NCBI GenBank assembly: GCA_025927475.1
Contig: JAICLL010000023.1
Span: 1-53,003, forward strand
DNA length: 53,003 bases
Source of the DNA: Pirellulales bacterium
Lineage (GTDB): Bacteria > Planctomycetota > Planctomycetia > Pirellulales > JAICIG01
Direction: 5' to 3'
Shown: positions 8,511-17,784 of the stretch, one piece after another
Position numbering within the stretch: the first letter of the stretch is position 1
How the letters are laid out: each line of letters opens with the position of its first letter
The notes under the pieces: model-generated
What the model saw: only the letters and a program-made list of their open reading frames with translations
The model's database searches: none
Told to the model about the DNA's origin: nothing
Translations under genes and position numbers: made by a program

Positions 8511-8776
8511 GCGGTTCATGGGCTAATCGGGTAGCTCCGGGCCTCGTGCCCGGCGGTTCTGGGCCCCGATGTCGATCGGAGCTCACCCGCGCAATTCTGT
8601 AGCGAACGCCCTCCTCTTCGGTGGACGCAGGCCGGGGCGAGCGGCCCTGATCAACATCGTCCTTCTCCGCCATTTAATGCAAGACCCCGCCTCGCATGAC
8701 GTGGCACGAATTGAATGCGCTCAGCGAATGCGGGAACTGCAGAAGAAAAACGCGGAGTTATGGCGAATGTTGAACG
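8511..8776. other. Gap with a half palindromic repeat
   Basis: A half copy of family A (8530-8557, CGGGCCTCGTGCCCGGCGG) follows the dehydrogenase gene directly. A 71-codon plus-strand frame from 8569 was considered and not accepted as a gene. Nothing else was recognised. Confidence 0.5.
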
Positions 8777-8857
8777 TCAGGTAGTCGCAACGCACACGCT
8801 CGTCGCCCGCGCGTTGAACTGTCCGTTGTGATGGGTGGTGGCTTCAATGGAGTTCAT
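8777..8857 (-). CDS. Possible 26-residue peptide downstream of cdsA
   Basis: A short minus-strand frame (starting MNSIEATTHH) begins 37 nt after the cdsA stop and is preceded by a very good ribosome-binding site (AGGGGAGG, 7 nt before ATG). The peptide has no recognised domain. Only the strong Shine-Dalgarno site and the operon position support it; it could be a leader peptide or chance. Confidence 0.3.
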   Translation of the reverse strand: MNSIEATTHHNGQFNARATSVCVATT

Positions 8858-8894
8858 GGTTCGGCCTCCCCTATGGAGCTTGCAATCGTTTATT

Positions 8895-9776
8895 CTACAC
8901 CGCCGCCAACAAGATCGCCCAAAAGGCATACGCCATCGGGGCGGCGAAGAGCAGCGAATCGACAATGTCCAGCACGCCGCCGAAGCCGGGCATCCAGACG
9001 CTGGAATCCTTTCGTCCCGCGTCGCGCTTGAGCAGCGATTCGGCCAAATCGCCGATCACGCCGGCCGCGCCAACCAACAGCCCATACGCCAGCCATCCAA
9101 GCGCGGGCGCCGCGCTGCTGTAGGAAGGCGCAAACCGCGGCACGAGCCAGTAAAACACCGCCCAAGATGCCAGCGCTGCGAACGCCAGCCCGCCGAGCAG
9201 CCCTTCGATGGTTTTGCCCGAGCTCAGCCGCGGCGCCAGCTTGTGTCTGCCGACGAGCCGGCCCACGGTATAGGCCCCAGTGTCGCCCATTTTGACCACC
9301 GCGATCATGCTGCCCAGGGCGATCATGCCTTGCGCGCCCCCGCCAAGCAGCCGAAGTTGAATCAAGAAACTCATCAGCCAGCCGATGTAAACCAGCGCGA
9401 GCACCGTGGCGGCCAACGGCTCGAAGCTGTGGCCCGGTTCGCGAAAGCGGGCCATCTCGGCAACGAAGGCCAAAATGCACGCCACGGCCAGCGCCAGCGC
9501 CGGCGCATCCAACGAGCCTGACAGCGGACCCGCCGGCAGGTTTGCCCGCCAATTGGCCGAGACGATGGCGATGTTGCCGGCATACACCACCCAGCCGGCC
9601 GGCTGAATGCCGCGCGCCCGCAGCAAGCCCAGCAGCTCGCCGCTGGCCAACACAGTGATGATCAGGGCCAGCGGAAAGAGCCAGACGCCCGGCGTGGCGG
9701 CGTGCGCGTCGGCCCAGCACAGAGCGAGTACCGCCGCGATGAGCACCGTTCCCAGCAGCAGTCGCCAAACAAGCAT
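8895..9776 (-). CDS. cdsA: Phosphatidate cytidylyltransferase
   Basis: 293 aa, polytopic membrane protein with about seven or eight hydrophobic segments. It makes CDP-diacylglycerol from phosphatidate and CTP, the entry to phospholipid synthesis. The C-terminal signature region reads SLLKRDAGRKDSSVWMPGFG then GVLDIVDS: the KR and KD residues are present, but the usual PGHGG is PGFGG and the usual LDR is LDI. Similar variants may occur in planctomycetes. It lies 142 bp downstream of uppS on the same strand, the common uppS-cdsA lipid order. Confidence 0.92.
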   Translation of the reverse strand: MLVWRLLLGTVLIAAVLALCWADAHAATPGVWLFPLALIITVLASGELLGLLRARGIQPAGWVVYAGNIAIVSANWRANLPAGPLSGSLDAPALALAVACILAFVAEMARFREPGHSFEPLAATVLALVYIGWLMSFLIQLRLLGGGAQGMIALGSMIAVVKMGDTGAYTVGRLVGRHKLAPRLSSGKTIEGLLGGLAFAALASWAVFYWLVPRFAPSYSSAAPALGWLAYGLLVGAAGVIGDLAESLLKRDAGRKDSSVWMPGFGGVLDIVDSLLFAAPMAYAFWAILLAAV

Positions 9777-9918
9777 GAGCGTTTCAGGAACGGACGAAAA
9801 ACAAGGTCGGTATGGTGTCGGCCCTCGCCAAGCGCTCGTCGAGGGGAGGGCGGGCGGTTACCCGCGGCTCAGATTCATCGTGGACGCGGTGCCGAGCCGG
9901 CTCTGAAATCAAGGTTCC

Positions 9919-10692
9919 CTACGCCAGCGGTTTCAGGCCGCCGAACCGTCGATCGCGCGCGGCGAAGTCGCGAATCGCGGCGTACAGGTCGGCTTCGCGG
10001 AACTCGGGCCAGCAGTGCTCGGTCACCCACAGCTCGGCGTAGCTGATTTGCCACAGCAGAAAATTGCTGACGCGCATCTCGCCCGCCGTGCGAATCAGCA
10101 GGTCGGGGTCGCACATGCCGGCCGTATAAAGGTGCTCGCTGATCGTATCTTCATCGACATCGTCGGGCGACAGCCGGCCGCGCCGCACGTCGTCGGCGAT
10201 CGCTCGCACGGCGTCGACCACCTCGCCTCGCCCGCCATAGTTAATCGCCAGGCAAAGCTTCATGCCGGTATGGACGCTGCTCAGCTCGATGGTCTTGTCC
10301 ATCTCGTCCAGCACGCTGCCGGGCAGCCCCTCGCGGCGGCCGATCACCGACAGCCGAATATTTTCGTTGATCAGCGTCGTTCGTTCTTCGATCAGATATT
10401 GCTCGAGCAATTGCATGAGCAAGTCGAGCTCGTGCTGCGGCCGCTTCCAGTTTTCGCTCGACAGGCAATAGAGCGTCAACTGCTCGATGCCCAGCCGAGC
10501 GCATTCTTCGGTGGCGGCGCGCACGCTGGCCACGCCGCGGCGGTGGCCTTCGATGCGCGGCAGCCCGCGACGCTGCGCCCACCGCCCGTTGCCGTCCATG
10601 ATGATGGCAATGTGCCGCGGGCGCCGCTGGCGGGGCACGTCGTCCAGGGCTTCGCGAGGGCTGATGGATGTCTGCGGCATCAAGGTTTCCAT
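9919..10692 (-). CDS. uppS: Undecaprenyl diphosphate synthase (isoprenyl transferase)
   Basis: 257 aa, cytosolic cis-prenyltransferase extending farnesyl diphosphate with isopentenyl diphosphate to the C55 carrier lipid of cell-envelope synthesis. Conserved blocks are IAIIMDGNGRWA (catalytic Asp in DGNGRW), GHRRG, LTLYCLSSENWKRP, NYGGRGEVVDA, DPDLLIRTAGEMRVSNFLLW and the C-terminal FREADLYAAI. Start ATG at 10692 or 10680. It is the first gene of the uppS-cdsA pair. Confidence 0.95.
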   Translation of the reverse strand: METLMPQTSISPREALDDVPRQRRPRHIAIIMDGNGRWAQRRGLPRIEGHRRGVASVRAATEECARLGIEQLTLYCLSSENWKRPQHELDLLMQLLEQYLIEERTTLINENIRLSVIGRREGLPGSVLDEMDKTIELSSVHTGMKLCLAINYGGRGEVVDAVRAIADDVRRGRLSPDDVDEDTISEHLYTAGMCDPDLLIRTAGEMRVSNFLLWQISYAELWVTEHCWPEFREADLYAAIRDFAARDRRFGGLKPLA

Positions 10693-10779
10693 CTGGCAAC
10701 GGACAAGCAATGGAACGGTCGTTCTATTCGTGGGCTCTGATCAATTTTGACATTCAAAACGCTACACACCCGCTTGGCC

Positions 10780-10842
10780 GTAGGGTTGGGCCAAGGTTGC
10801 GAGTCCCGCCCTTCGCGGAACGCCACGGAGGGCGTTCCCTAC
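10780..10842. repeat. Inverted repeat, family B (short copy)
   Basis: GTAGGG at the left and CCCTAC(AG) at the right enclose CGCGGAACGCCACGGAGGGC. It resembles the larger family B elements at 33282-33411 and 50283-50330, and sits between uppS and purA. Confidence 0.5.
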
Positions 10843-10867
10843 AGAGGCCGAACTGGAACTACCGATC

Positions 10868-12202
10868 TCATTCATCTACTCCCGAATCGTGGATCGCTTG
10901 AATCGTTTGTTCGCGGTCGGCGCCGATCGAGACAATCTCAACCGGGCGGCCAATGATCTGACTGAGGCGGTCGAGGTAACGGCGCGCGTTGGGCGGCAAG
11001 TCAGACAGGGCGCGCACGTGGCTGATTTCTTGGCGCCAGCCGGGCAGCGTTTCGTACACCGGACGCGCCCGCCGCAAATCGTCGACCTGGCTGGGAAACA
11101 CCGTCACGCGCCGCCCATCGATCTCATAGGCCGTGCAGATCTTGATCTCTGCCAATTCGCTGAGCACGTCGAGCAGCATGACGGCCAGCGTATCGACGCC
11201 GCTGAGCCGGGCGGTATAGCGCGCGGCCACGGCGTCGAACCAGCCGCAACGGCGCGGGCGGCGGGTGACCGTACCATATTCGTTGCCGCGATCGCGCAGG
11301 TGCTGGCCCAGGTCGTTGTCTTGTTCCGTCGGAAACGGCCCGCCGCCCACCCGCGTGCCATAAGCCTTGACGACGCCGATGATCCTGTTCAAGTAACGCC
11401 CCGGCACGCCCGCCCCGGAAGAGATTCCCACCCCCGAGCTGTTGCTGCTGGTGACATAGGGGAATGTGCCGTGGTCGATATCGAGCAATGCCCCCTGCGC
11501 GCCTTCGAAGAGCACTCGGCGGCCTGCTTCGAGCGTGTCGAGCAGGTAGGTGGTGGTGTCGGCCACGTGCGGGCGCAGCCGCTCGGCATATTGTTCGTAG
11601 TCGGCGGCGATGGTGGCCGCGTCGAGGCGGTCGGCGTCTTGACCCGTTGGTTGGTCGCCGGCGATGGCGGCGATAATGCGGCTCTTGTGGGCGACGATGC
11701 GTTCGACGCGCTCGCGGAAGTCGGCCCGGTAGAGATCGCCCAGGCGGATGGCGTTGGCCCGGCCCACCTTGTCACGGTAGCAGGGGCCGATGCCGCGCAT
11801 GGTGGTGCCGATGGCTTCGCCGTTGCGCGCGGCGCCTTCGGTCAGGCGGTCTTCGACCATGTGCCAGGGAAAGATGACATGCGCCCGGTCGCTGATCAGC
11901 AGGTTGCCGCCGACCTCGACGCCGCGGCTGCGCAGCCCGTCGATTTCACCCAAAATGCTGGGCGGATTGAGCACCACGCCGCCGGTGACGACGCACTGCA
12001 CGCCCGAGCGCAAGATGCCGCTGGGAATGAGCGACAGTTTATAGGTTTGCCCGCCGGTGACGACGGTATGCCCGGCGTTGGCGCCGCCCTGATACCGCAC
12101 GACGACGTCGTGGCATTCGGTGAGCAGGTCGACGATTTTTCCCTTGGCCTCATCGCCCCATTGCAGGCCAATCACGCAAGTTCCAGGCACGGCAGAGTCC
12201 AA
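10868..12202 (-). CDS. purA: Adenylosuccinate synthetase
   Basis: 444 aa, full length. It joins IMP and aspartate with GTP to form adenylosuccinate, the first committed step to AMP. Conserved segments include [12 protein letters not shown] (the GTP-binding loop; the usual GDEGKGK has Ala for Gly), [47 protein letters not shown] and [14 protein letters not shown]. Nothing flanks it that suggests an operon; a family B repeat separates it from uppS. Confidence 0.96.
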   Translation of the reverse strand: MDSAVPGTCVIGLQWGDEAKGKIVDLLTECHDVVVRYQGGANAGHTVVTGGQTYKLSLIPSGILRSGVQCVVTGGVVLNPPSILGEIDGLRSRGVEVGGNLLISDRAHVIFPWHMVEDRLTEGAARNGEAIGTTMRGIGPCYRDKVGRANAIRLGDLYRADFRERVERIVAHKSRIIAAIAGDQPTGQDADRLDAATIAADYEQYAERLRPHVADTTTYLLDTLEAGRRVLFEGAQGALLDIDHGTFPYVTSSNSSGVGISSGAGVPGRYLNRIIGVVKAYGTRVGGGPFPTEQDNDLGQHLRDRGNEYGTVTRRPRRCGWFDAVAARYTARLSGVDTLAVMLLDVLSELAEIKICTAYEIDGRRVTVFPSQVDDLRRARPVYETLPGWRQEISHVRALSDLPPNARRYLDRLSQIIGRPVEIVSIGADREQTIQAIHDSGVDE

Positions 12203-12265
12203 ACAGCCCCGATGGATCCAAACTAATCAGTTTAGGCCAATGCGGCGGGCGGTCAAGGACCGTGT

Positions 12266-12703
12266 TCACCAGCCTAGCGCCCGGCGGCGCGTGGGAGACG
12301 GGTCGCGCTCGGCGGCGGGCAAGTCTCGGAGCAGCGGAGCGGCCCCGGTTCCCTCAAACGACGACGGCTTCCGCCGCACGCCTCGCCGGCTCTTGCCGGT
12401 GGCGGCTGAATCGTTCCCGCTCCAGAAGCGGCTGCCCGAAGGCTGGCCGAAGTGGCGGCGCGTGTTGCCGCGATTGCCAGCTAAAAGCCGTGGGTGGGCG
12501 CTCGAAGACCTTCGCGGGTACGTGGCCCCGGCATCGATCGTGTCAAACTGCAATTGCGGGCGGATGACGGCGAATTGCTCGCCGGCCCGCGCGGTGTGGT
12601 TGGCCGGCACCACAGAATTCCACCCCAGAAGCGCGCAGCCAGCCGCGATACAGACGCTTTGCAATGCCGGTCTCAAGTCCTGCAATGGCCTCATGCGCGC
12701 CAT
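12266..12703 (-). CDS. Putative secreted hypothetical protein
   Basis: 145 aa. It starts with a plausible signal peptide (positive start, then SVCIAAGCALLGW at about 16-28), followed by a Ser/Arg/Pro-rich region without recognised domains. It is 36 bp downstream of the desaturase gene on the same strand. The Arg-rich composition is suspicious and a competing frame exists on the plus strand, so this call is weak. Confidence 0.4.
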   Translation of the reverse strand: MARMRPLQDLRPALQSVCIAAGCALLGWNSVVPANHTARAGEQFAVIRPQLQFDTIDAGATYPRRSSSAHPRLLAGNRGNTRRHFGQPSGSRFWSGNDSAATGKSRRGVRRKPSSFEGTGAAPLLRDLPAAERDPSPTRRRALGW

Positions 12704-12739
12704 ATCGGCCGCCGCGGCGGCAAACTTGAGAAAACCGAC

Positions 12740-13777
12740 TCAAGAACGGACGAATCGTCCGTCTTCCTTGAGTTGCGGGCGGACGACGTCGCGGGCTAAC
12801 CCCAGCTTCTCCAAGCAGAGAATCGTGAGATAGGTCACGTCGAATTCCCACCAGCGGTGCCCGTGAGCCGCGCTGCGCTGATCGGCATGGTGGTTGTTGT
12901 GCCAGCCCTCGCCGTTGCTGATCAGTGCGATCAGCCAGTTGTTGCGGCTGTTCTCGCCCGTCTCGTAGCGGCGATAGCCCCAGAGGTGCGTGGCCGAATT
13001 GACGCTCCAAGTGATGTGCCACACGGCGACCGTGCGCACGACCACGCCCCACACCAGCCAACTCGCACCGAGTTGCAGTCCGTCGAGCGCCGAACCGCTC
13101 ATCCACCCGACCGTCAACCCCGCCGCGAAATACAACATCCACTGCACAAGGTTCACCCAAACCCACAGCAGGTTTCGCTCGAAGGCAAAGTAGAACGGTT
13201 CACGCAACACGTCGCGTGCGTAGCGGTCGTAGGTAAGCAGGCTATTGACCTGGCGATTCTCGACCAGCAACCAGCCGACATGGCTCCAAAAGAAAGCGAC
13301 CAACGGGCTGTGCGGATCGGGCTCGTTGTCGGAATGCTGATGATGAAGCCGATGGATGGCGACCCAGCGCGCCGGTGTGTCTTGCAAGCAGCACACGCCC
13401 AGCAGCGCGAGCGTATACTCCAGCCAACGCGGGCAGGTGAATCCGCGGTGTGTCAGCAGCCGGTGGAAGCAAAGGTTGATGCCCAGGGTGCCAAACATAT
13501 ACAGCCCCGCGACGGCCAGTAGCACGCCGCTGACGGAAAAGAGCCAGGGTATCAGGGCCAGCAAGGCCAACAGGTGAAACGCGCCCAGGCTCAGCGCGTA
13601 AGGCCAGATGACCTTGGCCCGGTCGACGCTGCTGGGATAGGGCAATGAACGGGCGGCGGGGGCCGGCGCAGCGGCGCCCGCCAGATCGCCCGTCAGCCGA
13701 GGCACAGGGTTTTGGCGCCGGGCGGAGCGCCGGCCAATCGGCTTGGGCGGCGCTAATAATGGACTGTCCGCGGACAT
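12740..13777 (-). CDS. Acyl-CoA/fatty acid desaturase (delta-9 type)
   Basis: 345 aa membrane di-iron desaturase. The three histidine boxes are HRLLTH (first), HRLHHQH (second) and GWHNNHH (third). Hydrophobic pairs before and after the boxes match the four-helix family topology. It would introduce a double bond into saturated acyl chains, adjusting membrane fluidity. The ATG at 13777 is chosen over an upstream frame start at 13846. The first 45 residues are a Pro/Arg/Ala-rich extension. Confidence 0.93.
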   Translation of the reverse strand: MSADSPLLAPPKPIGRRSARRQNPVPRLTGDLAGAAAPAPAARSLPYPSSVDRAKVIWPYALSLGAFHLLALLALIPWLFSVSGVLLAVAGLYMFGTLGINLCFHRLLTHRGFTCPRWLEYTLALLGVCCLQDTPARWVAIHRLHHQHSDNEPDPHSPLVAFFWSHVGWLLVENRQVNSLLTYDRYARDVLREPFYFAFERNLLWVWVNLVQWMLYFAAGLTVGWMSGSALDGLQLGASWLVWGVVVRTVAVWHITWSVNSATHLWGYRRYETGENSRNNWLIALISNGEGWHNNHHADQRSAAHGHRWWEFDVTYLTILCLEKLGLARDVVRPQLKEDGRFVRS

Positions 13778-14105
13778 GAACACCCGAACTCTTTCCGCCC
13801 CCGACCAGGGGCTATGCTTATAATGAGAAAGGAGGTCGGCGCCCATGACCCTCGGCGTTCAGGCGCCTCGTGACCTGCAATTCGATCGACTACACTATTG
13901 CTCGACACATCGACTCAGCCGCATCGACTCCGTTTCCATGATACCCACAGCGCATTTGGCGTGCCATTGTAGCAGGCAGGTCTAGGATTGGGCAGACCAT
14001 GTTTTGTTTTCTTCGGGGTTTTAGTTTTCTTCGGGGGTGCGGGCCAAGACCGCGGCGTTAAACTTCGCCGGATTTGCCCAGCATGCTTGGAAAAAGGGGT
14101 TTTTG
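13778..14105. other. Divergent intergenic region, no gene
   Basis: This region holds the upstream sequences of the desaturase (-) and purU (+) genes. A 13-base unit GTTTTCTTCGGGG is directly repeated at 14006-14018 and 14024-14036. An AAAAGGGG stretch precedes the purU ATG and is a plausible ribosome-binding site. No riboswitch fold was recognised. Confidence 0.4.
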
Positions 14106-14981
14106 ATGCAGATTGTGATCACCGCAGTCGGTCCCGACAACCGGGGTCTGGCCGACCCGATCATTCATTATGTGACCGGGGCCGGGGCGAATATCGCCGA
14201 AATTCAGATGTACGATCACGATGAAGAATGCCTGTTTGCCATGTTGCTGCGCATCGTGTTGGCCGGCGAGGCCCTGGCCGACCTGCGCGCGGCGATGCGC
14301 GAGGTGGCCGCGCGCACCCAGCTCTCGATCCGCGTGTGGTCGCCCGAAGAACGCGCCGCGCGTCCCCGGCTGTGCCTCTGCGCCACCTACCGCCCCGAGC
14401 CGGCCCTGGCGTTGCTGCGAGCGCTGCGCGACGGGCGGATCAAGGCCGAGGCGGCTTTGATGCTCGGCAATCGGCCGCACTGCCGCTCGTTGGCTGAGCA
14501 GTTCGGCGTGCCCTGGCACGACATCGGCAATGCCGAGGGTGTGGCCGACGACGACCGCCTGGTGGCGCTGTGCGACGAATATCAGGTGGACTACATCGTC
14601 TTGGCGCGTTACATGCGCGTCTTGCCTCCGAGCACCTGTTGGAAATTCGCGGGCGGGCGAATCATTAATCTGCACCATGGGCTGCTGCCGAGCTTCCCCG
14701 GGCTGCGCCCCTATCACGACGCCTATGCGGCCCGCATGCTCACGTTTGGCGCCACATGTCATTTTATCGTGCCCGATCTGGACGCGGGCAACCAGATCAT
14801 TCACCAGGCGACGTTCACGGCGCCGCCGGGTTTGCCGCTGGACGAAATCATTCGCCGCGGTCAGGAAGACAACGAGCCGCATTGTCTGGTCGAAGGCGTG
14901 CGGCGTGTCGTCGACCGCGAGGTGCAATTGCGGTTCCACCGGGTTGTCGCCCGGCGGGCAGCACCAACAGAAGGTAGGTAA
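14106..14981 (+). CDS. purU: Formyltetrahydrofolate deformylase
   Basis: 291 aa. An N-terminal ACT domain (about 1-80, GPDNRGLADPIIHYVTGAGA) is followed by a formyltransferase-fold hydrolase. Catalytic-type residues are in NLHHGLLPSFPG (Asn and His) and DLDAGNQIIHQ (Asp). It hydrolyses 10-formyl-tetrahydrofolate to formate and tetrahydrofolate, supplying formate for purT-dependent purine synthesis and balancing one-carbon pools. It begins at the ATG after an AAAAGGGG site. A UspA gene follows 42 bp downstream. Confidence 0.93.
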   Translation: MQIVITAVGPDNRGLADPIIHYVTGAGANIAEIQMYDHDEECLFAMLLRIVLAGEALADLRAAMREVAARTQLSIRVWSPEERAARPRLCLCATYRPEPALALLRALRDGRIKAEAALMLGNRPHCRSLAEQFGVPWHDIGNAEGVADDDRLVALCDEYQVDYIVLARYMRVLPPSTCWKFAGGRIINLHHGLLPSFPGLRPYHDAYAARMLTFGATCHFIVPDLDAGNQIIHQATFTAPPGLPLDEIIRRGQEDNEPHCLVEGVRRVVDREVQLRFHRVVARRAAPTEGR

Positions 14982-15023
14982 ACAACAGGCCAACCACTTA
15001 CCCAGTTCGCGAGGGACTGATTC

Positions 15024-15974
15024 ATGCCACGTTTTCAAAATATCCTGGTGGGCGTCGATCTGCTGCAGGCCGATCCAACAAGCTCGGCGAGCTTCTCGCC
15101 GCCGGTCGAAGAGGCCATCAAGTATGGTCTTTGGCTGGCCGAGAAGAGTTCGGCGGCGATCACTTTTTTCTCGGCGGTCGAGGTGCCGCAAGACGATCGC
15201 TATTCGCAGCAGCCCGACGAAGGGCCGCTGACCGAGCGCATCGAGCAGGCCGGCCGGACGGCGCTGGAGCACCTGGTCGAACGGGCCGGCGCGCGCGGCG
15301 TGCGTGCGTCGTCGCAGTTGGCTCGCGGAGAAGGCTGGATCGAGATCACCCGCGCGGTGTTGCGGCATCATCACGATCTGGTGATTGTCGGTACGCGGAA
15401 TCTCGGCACGGTGCAGCGGTTCTTGTTTGGCAGCACCGCCATGAAACTGCTGCACAATTGCCCCTGCCCTGTGTGGATCACGCGCCCCCAGCCGCGGCCC
15501 ATGCCAACCAACGTGCTGGTAGCCAGCGATTTCAGCGCCGTGAGCGACGAGGCGTTGCGGCTGGCGCTGGAGATCGGCTCGTTGACCGGCGCCCAGGTCC
15601 ACTTGCTGCACGCCGTCGATTACCCGCTCGATCGGCTCTGGAGCACCGGGCTGCTCGACAGCAGCACGCGAGCTTATCACGACCAGGTGCAAGCAGACGC
15701 TCAGCAGGCGTTAGGGGAACAATTATCACGAATCTCGGGAGGTAAGTCCGCTGGCGGTGTGGAAATCCATGTCGCCGAGGGGCTGAGCATTGCCGACACC
15801 GCCATCTTGGAATTTGTCGAGCGAAACCATATCGATCTTTTGCTGATGGGCACCATGGCCCGCGGCGGCATTCCAGGCGTGTTCATCGGCAACACCGCCG
15901 AGCGACTTGTGACCCACGTGCAATGTTCGCTGCTGGCGGTCAAGCCGGCCGATTTTCATTGCCCCATCCGCTAG
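15024..15974 (+). CDS. Tandem-domain universal stress protein (UspA family)
   Basis: 316 aa with two UspA domains (about 4-153 and 160-312). Each ends in a nucleotide-binding G-x2-G-x9-G-(S/N) motif: GTRNLGTVQRFLFGS and GTMARGGIPGVFIGN. The ATP-binding motif in both domains suggests a nucleotide-binding stress factor. It follows purU closely on the same strand but its partner is unknown. It converges with pntB. Confidence 0.9.
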   Translation: MPRFQNILVGVDLLQADPTSSASFSPPVEEAIKYGLWLAEKSSAAITFFSAVEVPQDDRYSQQPDEGPLTERIEQAGRTALEHLVERAGARGVRASSQLARGEGWIEITRAVLRHHHDLVIVGTRNLGTVQRFLFGSTAMKLLHNCPCPVWITRPQPRPMPTNVLVASDFSAVSDEALRLALEIGSLTGAQVHLLHAVDYPLDRLWSTGLLDSSTRAYHDQVQADAQQALGEQLSRISGGKSAGGVEIHVAEGLSIADTAILEFVERNHIDLLLMGTMARGGIPGVFIGNTAERLVTHVQCSLLAVKPADFHCPIR

Positions 15975-16015
15975 CGCAACGGTATTGGCGACCCGATCCT
16001 TTGCCAAACGCAGAT

Positions 16016-17476
16016 TCACGCGTTCTTCACGGCCGAGACCAATTGCGTGAGCGAACTTTTGGCGTCGCCGAAGAGCAGCGAGGTCTTGGGGTTGTAGAAT
16101 AGCTCGTTCTCGATGCCCGAAAAGCCGGGGTTCATGCTGCGCTTGAGCACGATGATCCGCTGGGCCTGATCGGCGTTGAGAATGGGCATGCCGTGGATCG
16201 GGCTGCTGGGATCGTTGCGGGCGGCGGGGTTGACCACGTCGTTGGCGCCGATGATCAAGGCCACGTCGGCCCGGGCAAATTCGCGGTTGATGTCTTCCAT
16301 GTCGTACAAGCGGTCGTAAGGCACGTTGGCCTCGGCCAGCAGCACATTCATGTGGCCTGGCATACGGCCCGCCACCGGGTGAATGGCATATTTCACTTCG
16401 CCGCCCCGTTTTTCAATGAGCTCCGCCAATTCACGCACCTGGTGCTGAGCCTGCGCCACCGCCATGCCATAGCCGGGCACCACGATCACCAGCCGGGCAT
16501 AGGCAAGCTGAAGAGCCGCGTCGTCGACCGAGATGGAATGAACCGTCAGCCCCTCGGTCGATACGGACGTGCCTGCCGCCGCGTCGCCGCCGCCAAACGC
16601 CCCAAACAGCACGTTGGCAAACGAACGGTTCATCGCCTTGCTCATCAGAATCGAAAGCAAAAAGCCGCTTGCTCCGTCCAACGCCCCGGCAATGATCAGC
16701 ACGCTGTTGTGCAGCGCGAAGCCGGTGGCAGACGATGCCAGGCCCGCGTAGGAATTCAGCAGCGAAATCACGACCGGCATGTCGGCCCCGCCAATGGGCA
16801 GCACGATCAGCACGCCCACCGCCAGGCCGATGACCACCATCAGATAAAAGAGCGCTGCGGAATACGAGCTGTCCGGAGCGGCCACGAGTGCGACAAACAT
16901 AAAAAACGCGATCACAAACAGCGAAATGTTCGAGGCGTTCTGCCCCTTATACGTAATCGGCTGGCTGGGCACGAACCCCTGCAACTTGCCAAATGCCATG
17001 AAGCTGCCCGTAATGGTGAGCGAGCCAAACAGCACCTCGAAGCCGAGGGCCGCCATCTCGACGCTGCCGATGGCGTGCGTCGGGTCGGCCTCGTGAAAAT
17101 GGGCGATGCCGACCATCGTGGCGGCCAGCGCGCCGAAGGCGTGCGAGATGGCCGTCCGCTGCGGCACCGCGGTCATCGGCATCCAGATCGAGATGGCCGC
17201 ACCGATCGCCGAGCCAAGCACCATGCCGGCGATAATCCAGCCATAGGTAATGATCTCGGCGTCGATCAGTGTGCCGATCACGGCCACTAGCATGCCCAGT
17301 GCGGCCAGTTGCATGCCGCGACGCGCTTTGTCGGGCCGCGTGAGGCCCTTTAACCCCAGAATGAACAGCACCGAGGCCGCCAAATACGAGGCTTGCGTCA
17401 AAAAGACGCGCATCGAGATGGCATCGGCGGGCGCGGTGGTGTTTGCCAGCAGCAGGGCGGCAATGGCGTGCGTCAC
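16016..17476 (-). CDS. pntB: NAD(P) transhydrogenase subunit beta
   Basis: 486 aa. The N-terminal half has about nine membrane segments (proton channel domain dII). The C-terminal soluble dIII domain binds NADP(H), with GYGMAVAQAQ (GxGxxA) and KRSMNPGFSGIENELF as family signatures. It transfers hydride between NADH and NADP+ coupled to proton movement. It overlaps the 3' end of the upstream pntAb gene by 4 bp. The NAD-binding alpha subunit that it requires is not encoded in the window. Confidence 0.95.
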   Translation of the reverse strand: MTHAIAALLLANTTAPADAISMRVFLTQASYLAASVLFILGLKGLTRPDKARRGMQLAALGMLVAVIGTLIDAEIITYGWIIAGMVLGSAIGAAISIWMPMTAVPQRTAISHAFGALAATMVGIAHFHEADPTHAIGSVEMAALGFEVLFGSLTITGSFMAFGKLQGFVPSQPITYKGQNASNISLFVIAFFMFVALVAAPDSSYSAALFYLMVVIGLAVGVLIVLPIGGADMPVVISLLNSYAGLASSATGFALHNSVLIIAGALDGASGFLLSILMSKAMNRSFANVLFGAFGGGDAAAGTSVSTEGLTVHSISVDDAALQLAYARLVIVVPGYGMAVAQAQHQVRELAELIEKRGGEVKYAIHPVAGRMPGHMNVLLAEANVPYDRLYDMEDINREFARADVALIIGANDVVNPAARNDPSSPIHGMPILNADQAQRIIVLKRSMNPGFSGIENELFYNPKTSLLFGDAKSSLTQLVSAVKNA

Positions 17477-17784
17477 GGCTTCGATCTCGGCTCCTGGCGT
17501 TTGAACATCTTCAGCATGCGGTCGGTGATCATAAAGCCGCCAACGACGTTGATCATGGCCGCGGTGACCGCAATGAAGCCCAGAATCGAACTTGCCAGAT
17601 GCCCCGAACCTTTGCCGGCGATGACCAGCGAACCGACCAGCGAAATGCCCGAGATGGCGTTGGTGGCCGACATCAGCGGCGTGTGCAACAGCGGCGGCAC
17701 GCGGGTAATGACCTGGTAGCCGACAAAGCCCGCCAGCACAAACACGTACATTTGCAGAAAGGCGGTCATGGGGTCGGTCGACAT
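17473..17784 (-). CDS. pntAB: NAD(P) transhydrogenase subunit alpha, membrane part (PntAb)
   Basis: 103 aa with three to four hydrophobic segments, matching the separate membrane part of subunit alpha seen in bacteria with split PntA. The block FVGYQVITRVPPLLHTPLMS then TNAISG is characteristic. It overlaps pntB by 4 bp, so the two are translated together. In three-gene systems pntAa lies directly upstream; here the upstream sequence has no NAD-binding domain. Confidence 0.93.
   Translation of the reverse strand: MSTDPMTAFLQMYVFVLAGFVGYQVITRVPPLLHTPLMSATNAISGISLVGSLVIAGKGSGHLASSILGFIAVTAAMINVVGGFMITDRMLKMFKRQEPRSKP

Noticed and set aside
8569..8784. 71-codon plus-strand frame ending in a charged helix (RMRELQKKNAELWRM)
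   Set aside because: It has no good ribosome-binding site and overlaps a repeat-rich gap; the helix alone is not enough to call a gene.
12120..12833. 237-codon plus-strand frame opposite purA and the desaturase
   Set aside because: It is antisense to better-supported minus-strand genes and is Arg/Ser/Pro-rich without domains.
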